The notes: generated by a model from the sequence alone, not told the origin. Numbered from the stretch's first letter, positions 44,222 to 53,558 are shown. The stretch is DNA of 64,000 bases from Flavobacteriaceae bacterium UBA980 (GCA_002292265.1 DBBQ01000056.1:1-64000), one strand, 5' to 3'. Made by a program: numbers and translations.

Positions 44222-44950
44222 ATGAAAAAGAACACGTATCTAATTGCAGTACTTCTGCTAAGTCTAACGCTAGCTTGCCAAAACACACCAAAAAATGAAG
44301 CGCAAGAAAAAAAGGTAGAAGTTAAAGTTGAAAAAACAGACGAAGGATCTAAAGCAGAAATCACCACAACTAAATGGGTGGATGGTGAAGCTGTAGAAGA
44401 AGTTCAAGTTATAGAAGGGACACATAAAGAAGTAATGAAGAAAGTAGCGTCTTTGACTGCGGAATCTGAAGGAAATGAAAATGTAATTCGCAAAACGAAA
44501 AAGAAGTTACAATTTAATCTCAACCCCAAAAGTGATACCCAAACGACAGGGAAAGTCCTTTTTACGGAAGAAGAGGGTAAAGTTACACTTCAAGCAACGA
44601 TTTCAGGTCTCACCGAAGGAACCCATGCCATACATATTCACGAAAAAGCAGACTGTTCTTCCCCTGATGGAAAATCTACTAGAGGCCACTGGAATCCAAC
44701 TTTTCAGCCGCACGGAGCCTGGGGATCTTCTGAGGGATATCACAAAGGAGATATTGGGAATTTTGAAGCGGACAATGAAGGAAACGGAGAAGTCACTTTT
44801 TCAACCGACCAGTGGTGTTTGGGATGTGATGATGAGACCAAAAATGTTTTAGGAAAGGCAATTATCGTTCACCAAGGGACGGATGATCTGACATCACAAC
44901 CTTCAGGAGCCGCAGGCGCTCGAATCAGTTGTGCAGGAATTATCCAATAG
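44222..44950 (+). CDS. sodC: Cu/Zn superoxide dismutase lipoprotein
   Basis: A 242-residue lipoprotein (LACQ, Cys19) with a charged linker of about 75 residues and then a Cu/Zn superoxide dismutase domain from about 95. Metal ligands are in HAIHIHEKADCSS, RGHWNPTFQPHG and HKGDIGNFEAD, with the last Cu His in AIIVHQGTDD. The C-terminal GAAGARISCAGII supplies the second disulfide Cys and the conserved Arg. It removes superoxide outside the cytoplasm. The gene is divergent from the DUF3089 operon and convergent with plsC, only 3 bases away. Confidence 0.93.
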   Translation: MKKNTYLIAVLLLSLTLACQNTPKNEAQEKKVEVKVEKTDEGSKAEITTTKWVDGEAVEEVQVIEGTHKEVMKKVASLTAESEGNENVIRKTKKKLQFNLNPKSDTQTTGKVLFTEEEGKVTLQATISGLTEGTHAIHIHEKADCSSPDGKSTRGHWNPTFQPHGAWGSSEGYHKGDIGNFEADNEGNGEVTFSTDQWCLGCDDETKNVLGKAIIVHQGTDDLTSQPSGAAGARISCAGIIQ

Positions 44951-44953
44951 CAA

Positions 44954-45751
44954 CTAAAAATCCCACTGTCGCGTGACGTCAAGTTCTTTTTGAGCTTCTA
45001 ATTCTTCTTTGGGAATGACCTTGAGAAAGGAAGGATGCTGTTCGATAGCATACTCTATCTTTTCCATAATACTATCTATGGATTCCGTTTCATAATCTAT
45101 TTTCAAAGGCTCTTTGATAATTAAAGATTGTAGTATCCCTCTCTTTTTAATCATCAACCCTTTTTTGTCAAAAGAACGCCGAAAACCGTCTATCACTATA
45201 GGAATCACCACGGGTTTGTAGTGCTTGATGATATGCGCCGTCCCTTTTCTTACGGGCTTAAAAGGCTTTGTAGTACCTTGAGGAAACGTGATGACCCAAC
45301 CGTCATCAAGTGCTTTTCCAATATTGGAAATATCACTCATTTTTACTTGTCTTTGAATTTCTTGACCGTTTTCACGCCAAGTACGTTCTATGGATACTGA
45401 CCCTGCATAGGCAAGTATTCTTGGCAAAAGTCCAGAACTCATGGTCTCTTTCGCTGCAACATAATAAATGTTCAACTTGGGATTCCACAGATATCCCACA
45501 TTTTTAATACTATCTATTCTTCCGCTGAGACTGGCGTTAAAGACATGAAACATAGCGACCACATCTGCAAAATAGGTTTGGTGATTCGAGATAAAAAGTA
45601 CATTTTTTTCAGGAAGTTCTTTGATGATTTCAGAGCCTTCAATTTTAAGCTGGTTAAATCCTCTATAACGGCGGTGCGTCATAAAACCCAAATATCGAAT
45701 CAACCATTTTTTTAAAATTAAATAATGACCAAAGGGGTTTTTCTTAAGCAT
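44954..45751 (-). CDS. 1-acylglycerol-3-phosphate acyltransferase (PlsC-like)
   Basis: Membrane-associated acyltransferase of 265 residues for phospholipid synthesis. The first motif is SNHQTYFAD, which has five residues between His and Asp instead of the standard four, and the third motif is FPQGTT in place of FPEGTR. Both look like lineage variants rather than damage, because the rest (HIIKHYKPVVIPIVIDGFRR) is well kept. A C-terminal basic tail follows. The exact acceptor (lysophosphatidate or an ornithine/amino lipid) is not certain. Confidence 0.82.
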   Translation of the reverse strand: MLKKNPFGHYLILKKWLIRYLGFMTHRRYRGFNQLKIEGSEIIKELPEKNVLFISNHQTYFADVVAMFHVFNASLSGRIDSIKNVGYLWNPKLNIYYVAAKETMSSGLLPRILAYAGSVSIERTWRENGQEIQRQVKMSDISNIGKALDDGWVITFPQGTTKPFKPVRKGTAHIIKHYKPVVIPIVIDGFRRSFDKKGLMIKKRGILQSLIIKEPLKIDYETESIDSIMEKIEYAIEQHPSFLKVIPKEELEAQKELDVTRQWDF

Positions 45752-45782
45752 TAGCAGTTTAAGTTAGTATTTAAAGATAGAA

Positions 45783-46424
45783 TTAATTCGTACTCAGAGC
45801 CGCTAAAAAAACTTTAAATTCTGTTAAAATCATTGCAGTCGCTCCCCAAATCATATGGCCTTGATAAAAATAGCAAGGTACGGGGCTTCCTTGGAGGGGT
45901 CCCTGGGTCAATTTTCTTTGTTCTATTTCAAGCTCCATAAGCTTAAACAAAGGAAGTTCAATATGTGATGCGACTTCTCTCCTGTCTGGAAAAAAATCAG
46001 GATCTTGAGGATCATACGTGATAAAAGGACTTACCAAAAAATTACTGGGTGGAATATACAAAGGGGTCAATGGAATTAACTTCGCAACGGCCTCCAAGGA
46101 AACCCCTAACTCTTCTCTACATTCCCTAAGTGCTGTTTCTTCCAATGATGCATCTGACAATTCTGATTTACCCCCAGGAAAGCTTATTTGTCCGGAGTGG
46201 ACACCCTGGTACTCTGATCTCTTGATCAGGGAAAGATACATTTGATCTCCTTTGGGATAGCAAAAGAGTAAAACAGCTGCTCTTTTCGCGTTTTTAGTAT
46301 AGACCGACGCTGGAGGCATCTCGTTTCTTCGGTGGAGAGGAGTAGCCAATAATTGTGCGCTTATCCCTGGTAATGAGAAATCATTTACTTTTGAAAAGGA
46401 ATCAATAAAAGTTTTATAATTCAT
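45783..46424 (-). CDS. NUDIX hydrolase, CoA pyrophosphatase-like
   Basis: A 213-residue NUDIX enzyme of the NudL/CoA-diphosphatase type. The NUDIX box is present as GGKSELSDASLEETALRECREELG, given here only for its key residues GG, E-T-A and R-E-x2-E-E; the CoA-type stretch with SGQISFPGGK precedes it. The ATG at 46424 is chosen, since it fits the family's usual N-terminus; this start codon shares bases with the ATG of the divergent lipoprotein gene in the tetranucleotide CATG. Its promoter must therefore lie within that neighbour. Confidence 0.85.
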   Translation of the reverse strand: MNYKTFIDSFSKVNDFSLPGISAQLLATPLHRRNEMPPASVYTKNAKRAAVLLFCYPKGDQMYLSLIKRSEYQGVHSGQISFPGGKSELSDASLEETALRECREELGVSLEAVAKLIPLTPLYIPPSNFLVSPFITYDPQDPDFFPDRREVASHIELPLFKLMELEIEQRKLTQGPLQGSPVPCYFYQGHMIWGATAMILTEFKVFLAALSTN

Positions 46425-47169
46425 GATCCGTACAAAATTACTCATATTCTCTGTAGTCTCCCTCCTCCTTTTCAATGAATGTGGTTCAGAAAATGGAAAG
46501 AAGAAAGCCCTGTCTGACAAAGAAAAAAACACTGAGAATACAATTCAATCCTCAGGTACTAAAGACACTTCCATTGAAAAGAACAAAGAAATAAAAAAAG
46601 AAGAGATCATAGAAGAAGCCATTCTGCTGAACGATCAAAACGCAATTCCTTTTTTCTTTGACTACCAAAAACAAAATCTTGAAGACAAGGTGCGAATTAC
46701 GACTCGATTTGGAAATATAGACCTCCAGTTGCTTAAAAACACACCCTACCACAGAGCAAATTTTATCTATCTGACAAAAAAAGGATATTTCAATGGAACT
46801 ACTTTTCACCGTGTGGTTCCCGGATTTATTATTCAAGGAGGAAACTCGGATCGTATGGAAACCGCTAAAAAAAGAACGGAAATTGGTAAATATCTACTCC
46901 CTCCCGATACCCGAAAAGGATACAAACATCACAGAGGGGTCATTTCAATGCCAAGTAGTGAAATTGAAAACCCGCATAAGTTGGCATCTCCTTATGAGTT
47001 TTTCATCGTACAGCAAGCCCCAGGAGCCTATCATCTTGACGGATCGTACACGGTCTTTGGTAAAGTCATAGCGGGGATGGAAGTTGTTGATGAAATCAAT
47101 AAACAACGGATCGATAACCGAGAAGCACCATTGACGAATGTGATTATGGAGGTTTCTATTTTGCAATAA
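46423..47169 (+). CDS. Cyclophilin-type peptidyl-prolyl isomerase lipoprotein
   Basis: A 248-residue protein: a lipoprotein-like signal ending LLLFNEC (Cys20; the residue pattern before Cys is atypical), a charged low-complexity linker to about 75, then a cyclophilin domain with ANFIYLTKKGYFNGTTFHRV and GFIIQGGNS. Later come FFIVQQAPGAYHLDGSYTVF and GMEVVDEIN. The catalytic Arg is the one in FHRV. It helps fold proteins outside the cytoplasm. Its start overlaps the start of the divergent NUDIX gene. Confidence 0.88.
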   Translation: MIRTKLLIFSVVSLLLFNECGSENGKKKALSDKEKNTENTIQSSGTKDTSIEKNKEIKKEEIIEEAILLNDQNAIPFFFDYQKQNLEDKVRITTRFGNIDLQLLKNTPYHRANFIYLTKKGYFNGTTFHRVVPGFIIQGGNSDRMETAKKRTEIGKYLLPPDTRKGYKHHRGVISMPSSEIENPHKLASPYEFFIVQQAPGAYHLDGSYTVFGKVIAGMEVVDEINKQRIDNREAPLTNVIMEVSILQ

Positions 47170-47266
47170 TTTTTCTTTATACTAGTGCTGTTTTATAAAT
47201 GAAAAATATTGATTAATTTGAGTAAATATAAGTTTTTCTTATTATCTTTAAAAAAACAATAGGAAA

Positions 47267-48193
47267 ATGACTTTAACTCAGCTTATCTACACCCTTGCAG
47301 TTGCTGAAAAGGGCAACTTTACTCTAGCAGCAGAAACGTGCTTTGTCACACAGCCTACCCTAAGTATGCAGGTTCAAAAGCTGGAAGAAGAGTTGGGAGT
47401 AAAACTTTTTAACAGGAACACCAAACCCATTGCCCTGACACCCGTAGGAAGCAAAATTCTTAAACAAGCCCGAATTATTGTTGATGAAGCCAAACGAATG
47501 AAAGATGTCGTATCTATGGAGAAAGGAGAAATTAAAGGGGATTTTTCATTGGGAATTATTCCTACTGTTATGCCTACCCTACTCCCGTTATTTCTACAAA
47601 CTTTTATCAAAAAATATCCTGGAGTCAATTTAAAAATCGAAGATTTAACTACTACCTCTATAATTAATCGTATCGTTGAAGGTAAGCTAGATGCGGGGAT
47701 TTTAGCAACTCCACTAGAAAATCCCAAAATCATTGAAAAGCCTTTGTACTACGAACCTTTTTTCGGCTACATCCCAAAATCACATCCTTTATCTAAATTG
47801 GAAAAAATCACTCCAGAGGACATTGAAAACATGGAAGTATTAGTTTTGGAAGACGGACATTGCTTCAGAAATCATGTTTTAAAATTGTGTAAAACCACAA
47901 GCATTTCAAAATCTTTTAACTTAAAGAGTGGTAGTTTTGAAACCCTGATCCAATTGGCCAATGAAGGCCCTTGGATGACCATCCTACCCTATCTGCAAAC
48001 GCGAACACTTTCCCAGGAAAACAAGAAAAAATTAAAGAGTTTTGAAGATCCAGCGCCAGCAAGAGAAATCAGCTTGGTTTCCAGTAAAAGTCAATTGAAA
48101 TTACCCATTATAGAAGCGCTGTCCAAGACTATAGAAGGAATTGTCAGAGGTGCTATAAAATTTGATAACATTCAGCTAATCTCTCCGAATTAG
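47267..48193 (+). CDS. oxyR: OxyR-type LysR regulator of peroxide response
   Basis: LysR-family activator of 308 residues: N-terminal helix-turn-helix (NFTLAAETCFVTQPTLSMQVQ, key residues A, Q-P-T-L-S) and a C-terminal sensor domain. The redox pair is kept, with Cys199 and Cys208 in EDGHCFRNHVLKLC, the same numbers as in E. coli OxyR, so peroxide sensing through a disulfide is very likely. A -7-like TATCTTTA lies about 17 bases upstream of the start. Its usual targets (catalase, Dps, AhpC) are not in this window, though sodC is 3 kb away. Confidence 0.93.
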   Translation: MTLTQLIYTLAVAEKGNFTLAAETCFVTQPTLSMQVQKLEEELGVKLFNRNTKPIALTPVGSKILKQARIIVDEAKRMKDVVSMEKGEIKGDFSLGIIPTVMPTLLPLFLQTFIKKYPGVNLKIEDLTTTSIINRIVEGKLDAGILATPLENPKIIEKPLYYEPFFGYIPKSHPLSKLEKITPEDIENMEVLVLEDGHCFRNHVLKLCKTTSISKSFNLKSGSFETLIQLANEGPWMTILPYLQTRTLSQENKKKLKSFEDPAPAREISLVSSKSQLKLPIIEALSKTIEGIVRGAIKFDNIQLISPN

Positions 48194-48199
48194 GATACT

Positions 48200-48388
48200 T
48201 TAAAGAGAATAAACGACGGACTGCAAATCGGACCGATGCGCTACAAAATCAGTTACCCATCTTCTCAATAAAATCTGATCCCGAGGAGGCAAAAAGGTAT
48301 AGGCCTTTCTTAATTCTTTTGAAAATAAACTAACGTCAAAACTTACTTTTTGAAGGATTTGTTGATAATATTTTAGGCTTTTGGACAT
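48200..48388 (-). CDS. Small conserved hypothetical protein
   Basis: A 62-residue, basic, mostly helical protein with no signal or membrane segment. It begins MSKSLKYYQQILQKVSFD and has an aromatic N-terminal half. Short proteins of this look are common in flavobacteria, but I know no function. It is convergent with oxyR, with six bases between them, and its start region borders the AT-rich control region of the PadR gene. Confidence 0.6.
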   Translation of the reverse strand: MSKSLKYYQQILQKVSFDVSLFSKELRKAYTFLPPRDQILLRRWVTDFVAHRSDLQSVVYSL

Positions 48389-48473
48389 GATTAAGATTTA
48401 AAATAGGATCCCAAATTAAATACATTAATTCACAGATAATGTTGTAGAAATGTTAAAAAATAAAAATAATATT

Positions 48474-48520
48474 ATGTAATACATAGTTCTATCTTTTGTT
48501 TGCATATTTGCAATACATAG
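48474..48520 (+). promoter_or_regulatory. Probable PadR control region
   Basis: Contains the palindrome ATGTAATACAT at 48474-48484, of the ATGT-ACAT form known for PadR sites, and a direct repeat GTAATACATAG/GCAATACATAG spaced by 34 bases. A -7-like CATATTTG is at 48503-48510. This suggests that PadR represses its own gene. Confidence 0.4.
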
Positions 48521-48530
48521 ATAGCAACAA

Positions 48531-48860
48531 ATGAAAATTGAAAATACAACAGCACAGATGCGAAAAGGGGTTTTAGAATTCTGTATTCTATCCTTGATCT
48601 CTGGGGGTGACTTGTACACCTCTGAAATCCTTGAAGCGTTAAAAAAAGGAAAGATGTTGGTGGTCGAAGGAACTGTTTATCCATTACTTACCCGACTAAA
48701 GAATGCCAATTTATTAAACTACCGCTGGGAGGAATCTACCTCTGGACCTCCGCGGAAATACTATTCCATCACCAAAGAGGGGGAGGCATTTCTTACTGAG
48801 CTCCAAATCGTTTGGAACGAATTAAATAAAGCTGTAAAATCTATTGTCTCAAAAAAATAA
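48531..48860 (+). CDS. PadR-family transcriptional regulator
   Basis: A 109-residue winged-helix protein. It has the PadR signature MRKGVLEFCILSLIS, YTSEILEALK, and the wing VVEGTVYPLLTRLKNANLL followed by GPPRKYYSIT. PadR proteins of this size in Bacteroidetes and Firmicutes are often placed directly before membrane-stress genes, as here, where a PspC-domain gene starts four bases later. It probably controls itself and that gene; the ligand is unknown. Confidence 0.92.
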   Translation: MKIENTTAQMRKGVLEFCILSLISGGDLYTSEILEALKKGKMLVVEGTVYPLLTRLKNANLLNYRWEESTSGPPRKYYSITKEGEAFLTELQIVWNELNKAVKSIVSKK

Positions 48861-48864
48861 CCTC

Positions 48865-50523
48865 ATGAATAAAACAATCAATATTAACCTAGCCAGTACC
48901 TTTTTTCACATCGATGAAAATGCTTATGACCTGCTAAAGTCATATTTAAATAAGCTCGAAAAAGCCTTTACCAAATCTCAAGGTAGAGAGGAAATTCTCA
49001 GAGATGTTGAAGTTCGAATTGCAGAATTGTTCCAAGAGCGCAAAAAAAATTCGGACTACGTCATCACTGTAGAAGATTTAGAGGAAGTCATCAAAATCTT
49101 AGGACAGCCCCAAGATTTTATTACAGAAGAAGAAGCAGAGAATGAAACTCAAACCCAAACCGTATCAAAAAAATTATTTCGCGATCCCGATGACAAGTAC
49201 ATCGGTGGAGTCGCTTCAGGAATGGGATATTATTTCGGAATTGACACAACATGGATTCGTCTTTTGTGGCTTTTGTTTGGACTTTTTTCAGCAGGTACAA
49301 TCATTCTTATTTACATTGTTTTGTGGATACTCATTCCTGAGGCAAAAACAACTGCTGACAAACTCAGCATGAAAGGAGAACCTGTCAATATTGCAACTAT
49401 TGAAAAAAAAATTCGAGAGGAATTTGAAGAAGTCTCTTCAAAAATTCAAGACATTGATTATGAAGAAGTAAAGACTTCATTAAAAAAAAAATCCACAACG
49501 TTTTTCAATTTTTTAGAAAACGTCCTAAGACTAATCCCAAAACTAATCATTAAAATTTTTGGGGTTGTTTTTTTGATTGTCTCCACCTTGGGTATTTTTG
49601 GATTGCTCGCAGGACTGGTCGTGTTCATTCTATTTGGAACCCTAGAGTGGCCCTTCAACTTTTATTTTAATTTTTTTGAATTCAACCCCTATCCTAGCTT
49701 GGCGCTGATCACAGCCGCATTTCTGCTTATTTTTATCCCCTTTCTTTTTCTTTTTTCGCTAGGCATACGCCTGTTGAATAGAAAAGGCACCGCCTTGGGT
49801 ACAGTTAGCCGGTTTATCTTATTGGGACTATGGTTTATGGCACTTATAAGTTTACTCTTATTTGGAGTCTTCGAATTGCGTAGTCACAGAGTTTCTGCAA
49901 TCAAAACTGAAAAACACGAATTGAATCTCTCCGAAACCGACACACTCGCTGTTTTGCTTCGCGATACTTCTAGAGCCGATGAGAAGACCCTTTGGGAATT
50001 TGACCGATCTGAAATATTCGCAGACGAAAAGGGGGAACACTGGTGGGTAGGAAAGAACTTTAAAATGAATATTCTCAAAAGCAATACCCCTACTTCGTTT
50101 TTAGAAATCAAATACGAAGCAGATGGTCCAAAGATGAAAAAAGCACAAAAAAATACCGAAGAAATCCTTTATGCTTATCAGCAAGAAGGAAATCAACTCA
50201 GCTTAGACCCTATGTGGAAAGTACAAACCTCAACCCGCTTTCAAAATCAATCGGTTCAATTACAACTGTATTTAAAAAAAGGACAAGTTGTTGATTTAGA
50301 CGAAAATCTCAAGGAAATCTTGTCTTATCCTGTAAAGAATGATCAAAACTTTCGAAGTAGCCATACCGCAGGCAAACTCTGGAAAATGGGAGATGACGTA
50401 TTGGAATGTCTCAATTGTGAAAAGGATAAAAGTAGTCTTAGGATTCAATACAAGTCTAAAAAGGGAGAGGACAAACTCCGTCTCAATGTAGATTCTAAAG
50501 GAGTTACTCTTAAAACACAATAA
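48865..50523 (+). CDS. PspC-domain membrane protein
   Basis: A 552-residue inner-membrane protein. The N-terminal 90 residues form a soluble helical part (DVEVRIAELFQERKKNSDYV), then a PspC domain with KLFRDPDDKYIGGVASGMGYYFG, followed by several membrane helices up to about residue 350. A large C-terminal soluble region is rich in beta strand, as in flavobacterial PspC proteins. A role in membrane-stress sensing or signalling with the PadR regulator is likely. ATG at 48865 is chosen; a TTG start 21 bases upstream would overlap padR. Confidence 0.9.
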   Translation: MNKTININLASTFFHIDENAYDLLKSYLNKLEKAFTKSQGREEILRDVEVRIAELFQERKKNSDYVITVEDLEEVIKILGQPQDFITEEEAENETQTQTVSKKLFRDPDDKYIGGVASGMGYYFGIDTTWIRLLWLLFGLFSAGTIILIYIVLWILIPEAKTTADKLSMKGEPVNIATIEKKIREEFEEVSSKIQDIDYEEVKTSLKKKSTTFFNFLENVLRLIPKLIIKIFGVVFLIVSTLGIFGLLAGLVVFILFGTLEWPFNFYFNFFEFNPYPSLALITAAFLLIFIPFLFLFSLGIRLLNRKGTALGTVSRFILLGLWFMALISLLLFGVFELRSHRVSAIKTEKHELNLSETDTLAVLLRDTSRADEKTLWEFDRSEIFADEKGEHWWVGKNFKMNILKSNTPTSFLEIKYEADGPKMKKAQKNTEEILYAYQQEGNQLSLDPMWKVQTSTRFQNQSVQLQLYLKKGQVVDLDENLKEILSYPVKNDQNFRSSHTAGKLWKMGDDVLECLNCEKDKSSLRIQYKSKKGEDKLRLNVDSKGVTLKTQ

Positions 50524-50547
50524 AATTTTAAGAAAGACAGCTAGGGG

Positions 50548-50578
50548 TTTGTTGTCAATCGATTAAATGTTATATTTG
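50548..50578 (+). promoter_or_regulatory. tRNA-Pro promoter
   Basis: TTTG, exactly 19 bases, then TATATTTG: a perfect Bacteroidetes promoter. Transcription would begin about five bases before the first tRNA. Confidence 0.8.
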
Positions 50579-50589
50579 CGCTCACTTTT

Positions 50590-50664
50590 CGGGGTGTAGC
50601 GTAGCCCGGTCATCGCGCCTGCTTTGGGAGCAGGAGGTCGCAGGTTCGAATCCTGCCACCCCGA
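50590..50664 (+). tRNA. tRNA-Pro (anticodon TGG)
   Basis: A 75-base cloverleaf: acceptor CGGGGTG/CACCCCG with discriminator A, anticodon stem CCTGC/GCAGG, loop TTTGGGA with anticodon TGG, and T-loop GGTTCGAATCC. CCA is not encoded. It reads CCA and, with wobble, most proline codons. Confidence 0.95.
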
Positions 50665-50734
50665 CTAAGATATATCACATTGGGATGTACATGACTTGTC
50701 ATCGCATCCCAAACACGAGTACTCAAATTTAATT

Positions 50735-50811
<77 letters not shown>

Positions 50812-51002
50812 ATTTTTAAAATCGTTTTAAGGAAGTGCTATTCTTCCAACTCTCCATGAGTCACAGTGAAAGATTCAAAAATCTTGTTGGTTTTCCATTT
50901 CAATAAAGAAAAAATCTAATTGAAATAAATACTTTGTTAAAGCCGTAAATACGCTTTGGAAAAACTTTTCTTGTTTGTCCAAAAAATAATTTACATTTAA
51001 AA

Positions 51003-53441
51003 ATGAATAAATCGCTTCTCCTCCTACTGAGCTATCTTCTCTTGGCGTCTTCCTGTACGAACCCTCGCAAGATAGCCACTTTTCAAACCTCTGAATTTAA
51101 AATTAGTATTGATAACAAGGGATTGGTCAACGAACTTTTGTCAGTAAAAACAGGCAAAAACCATCTTGCTTTAGATACTATCAGCCCCCTACTTGCTCTG
51201 CGATCTAAAGGAAAGTGGCTGTATGCAGAAAGGGCAAACTTTACTGAAGGGTATTTGGAAATTCAATTTGAAAATGACCACACAGCTGTAGTTGCTGTAG
51301 TTCAGAAAGAGACCCACATCAATTTTGAATTGCTTTCCCTGACCCAAAATGATCGTGTCGATTTAATTCAGTGGGGACCTTACCAAACAAGTATTTACAA
51401 AACCATAGGAGAAACGGTTGGAGTAGTTCGTGATGATGGATTTGCAGTTGGAATTCAATCATTAAACATCAAAACCCTAGGGGGATATCCCTGGAATGAA
51501 AGTGATCGTATGCCTGCTTTTGATATTTTTAAAGAAGGAAATTTAATTGACATGCATCCCAATTCGGACGGGAGTGTTTTGTACCGCGTTGAGGCGGCCA
51601 AACCTACGAAATTCGGAAGCAGTCTTCAGGCTTACAGTAGGAACCGAACCGCAGAGCGGGTCATCAGTGATTTTAAACTAGAAAAAATTATTGCTCCCCC
51701 CTATGAGGATGGAGGTGTGATAGGATCTAAAATTGCCCTTTTTGGTGCTCCAGTATCAGAAGCTCTAGACTATCTTGGAAAAATTGAACGTGCTGAGGGA
51801 CTTCCCCACCCCCAAATTGACGGTGAGTGGGGTAAAACTTCATCAAAAGCCAACGCCGCTTACTTGATTACTTCGTTTACCGAAAAAACAATTGATGAAG
51901 CCCTTGCCTTAACAAAAAAAGCCGGACTAAACTACTTGTACCACTACGGTGAAACATTTAAAAGCTGGGGGCATTTTAAGTTGAATAAAAATGAATTTCC
52001 AAATGGAATTCAAGGATTGAAAAACTGTGTAGAAAAAGCAGAAAAACAGGGAATCAAGCTTGGAACTCATTGTTTATCAAATTTTATTACAACAAACGAT
52101 CCCTATGTCACTCCAATCCCTGATCAAAGACTTGCCAAAGCAGGACGTTCGCTAATCACTGAAGCAATTGATGCAAAAGCGATGGAAATTCCCATTGCTT
52201 CCCCAGACTTTTTTAATGCGACAGAAAACAATAACCTGAAAACAGTGCAGGTTGGAGAAGAATTGATTCGCTACAGCAAGGTTTCTGAAAGTGCTCCCTG
52301 GAAACTTCTGGATTGTCAACGAGGAGCGTTCAATACCCGCCCTAGCTCGCATGACAAAGGAGACGAAATTTCAAAACTCTTAGACCATGCCTATAAAGTA
52401 TTCTTGACTGATGCAAGACTGACCATTGAACTGTCCGAACGCTTAGCTGAATTGTACAACAATACAGGGATGCGCCAGATCTCCTTTGATGGATTGGAAG
52501 GCAACCGATCTACAGGTCTGGGAACCTACGGAGAATCATTAATGCCTTATACTTGGTACAACAACTTGAAGCCTTCCCTAAAAGAACACCTCATCATCGA
52601 TGCGAGTCGGACCACACATTTTTTCTGGCATATTTATTCGCGAATGAATTGGGGAGAACCTTGGTATGCCGGGTTTCGTGAAAGTCAAACCGAATACCGC
52701 TTTAACAACCAAGCCTATTTTCAAAGAAACTTCATGCCCGGTATGTTGGGGTGGTTTCGAATGACCGCTACAACCAGCATTGAAGACATCGAATGGATGC
52801 TGGCGCGCGCCGCAGGTTACAATGCTGGCTATGCACTAGTAGCTGACCCTGAAAGCATCACCCAAAACAAAAATTCAGACCGGATTTTGGAGTTGATCGG
52901 AGAATGGGAAAAATTGCGTATTTCCAATAGCTTTAGTGACGCTCAACAAGAAATCATGCGAGATAATTCTAAAGAATTTTCTATTGAAAAAACAGGAGGA
53001 AATACTTGGGATTGGTGGGAAGTACACTCCTCCATCTTTACCCATACTAAAAAAATAAGACAACCTGGGGAGCCGTTATACTCTACTTTTACTTTTGAAA
53101 ATCCTGAAAAAGCAGAAGCTTTACATTTTGTGATGACAGCTGTAGATAGCGACATAAGCGATCTTTCTTTTGAACTCAACGGCTACAAGGAAATACAGCT
53201 TCCAATAACTTTGAAAAAAGGACAGATTCTTAAGTATACAGCAAACAATGAGGCTACGCTATACAATTCCAATTGGCAACAGCTAAAAAAAATTAAGATG
53301 AATCCCGCTGACTTCAAGCTTTCTTCTGGGGTTAACACCCTGAGTGTAGATTGTCGTTTTGAAAAGGCATCAAAAGAAGCGGCCCTTAAACTGGAAACCC
53401 GAACTCAAGGTGAAAAAACGAAAGTTGTATTGCGTGATTAA
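51003..53441 (+). CDS. Large secreted lipoprotein, glycoside-hydrolase-like, unassigned
   Basis: An 812-residue lipoprotein (LASSC, Cys18). I do not recognise the family. The layout looks like a carbohydrate-active enzyme: a beta-rich N-terminal part to about 270, a TIM-barrel-like middle from about 280 to 640, and a beta-sandwich-like end. The middle holds candidate acids in MRQISFDGLEG and HLIIDASRTT, and aromatic surface segments such as SRMNWGEPWYAGFRE. The motif DCQRGAFNT with the following His-Asp stretch is striking. A single TGGTTTTCCA, like one lyase operator copy, is 106-115 bases upstream. The next gene encodes a sugar dehydrogenase, which adds weight to a sugar role. Confidence 0.6.
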   Translation: MNKSLLLLLSYLLLASSCTNPRKIATFQTSEFKISIDNKGLVNELLSVKTGKNHLALDTISPLLALRSKGKWLYAERANFTEGYLEIQFENDHTAVVAVVQKETHINFELLSLTQNDRVDLIQWGPYQTSIYKTIGETVGVVRDDGFAVGIQSLNIKTLGGYPWNESDRMPAFDIFKEGNLIDMHPNSDGSVLYRVEAAKPTKFGSSLQAYSRNRTAERVISDFKLEKIIAPPYEDGGVIGSKIALFGAPVSEALDYLGKIERAEGLPHPQIDGEWGKTSSKANAAYLITSFTEKTIDEALALTKKAGLNYLYHYGETFKSWGHFKLNKNEFPNGIQGLKNCVEKAEKQGIKLGTHCLSNFITTNDPYVTPIPDQRLAKAGRSLITEAIDAKAMEIPIASPDFFNATENNNLKTVQVGEELIRYSKVSESAPWKLLDCQRGAFNTRPSSHDKGDEISKLLDHAYKVFLTDARLTIELSERLAELYNNTGMRQISFDGLEGNRSTGLGTYGESLMPYTWYNNLKPSLKEHLIIDASRTTHFFWHIYSRMNWGEPWYAGFRESQTEYRFNNQAYFQRNFMPGMLGWFRMTATTSIEDIEWMLARAAGYNAGYALVADPESITQNKNSDRILELIGEWEKLRISNSFSDAQQEIMRDNSKEFSIEKTGGNTWDWWEVHSSIFTHTKKIRQPGEPLYSTFTFENPEKAEALHFVMTAVDSDISDLSFELNGYKEIQLPITLKKGQILKYTANNEATLYNSNWQQLKKIKMNPADFKLSSGVNTLSVDCRFEKASKEAALKLETRTQGEKTKVVLRD

Positions 53442-53558
53442 TTCCAATTTCACTCTTATTAAAGTTTTGAAATATAAAGAAGGGCTACTGTCTATTTTTT
53501 ATCTTTTAAATTTAGTATGTTAGTGAAAATTTTACAAAAAAAACAAATGTACCTATCC

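Noticed and set aside
48844..48864. TTG start for the PspC-domain gene, overlapping padR
   Set aside because: ATG at 48865 follows the padR stop by four bases and begins the conserved N-terminus.
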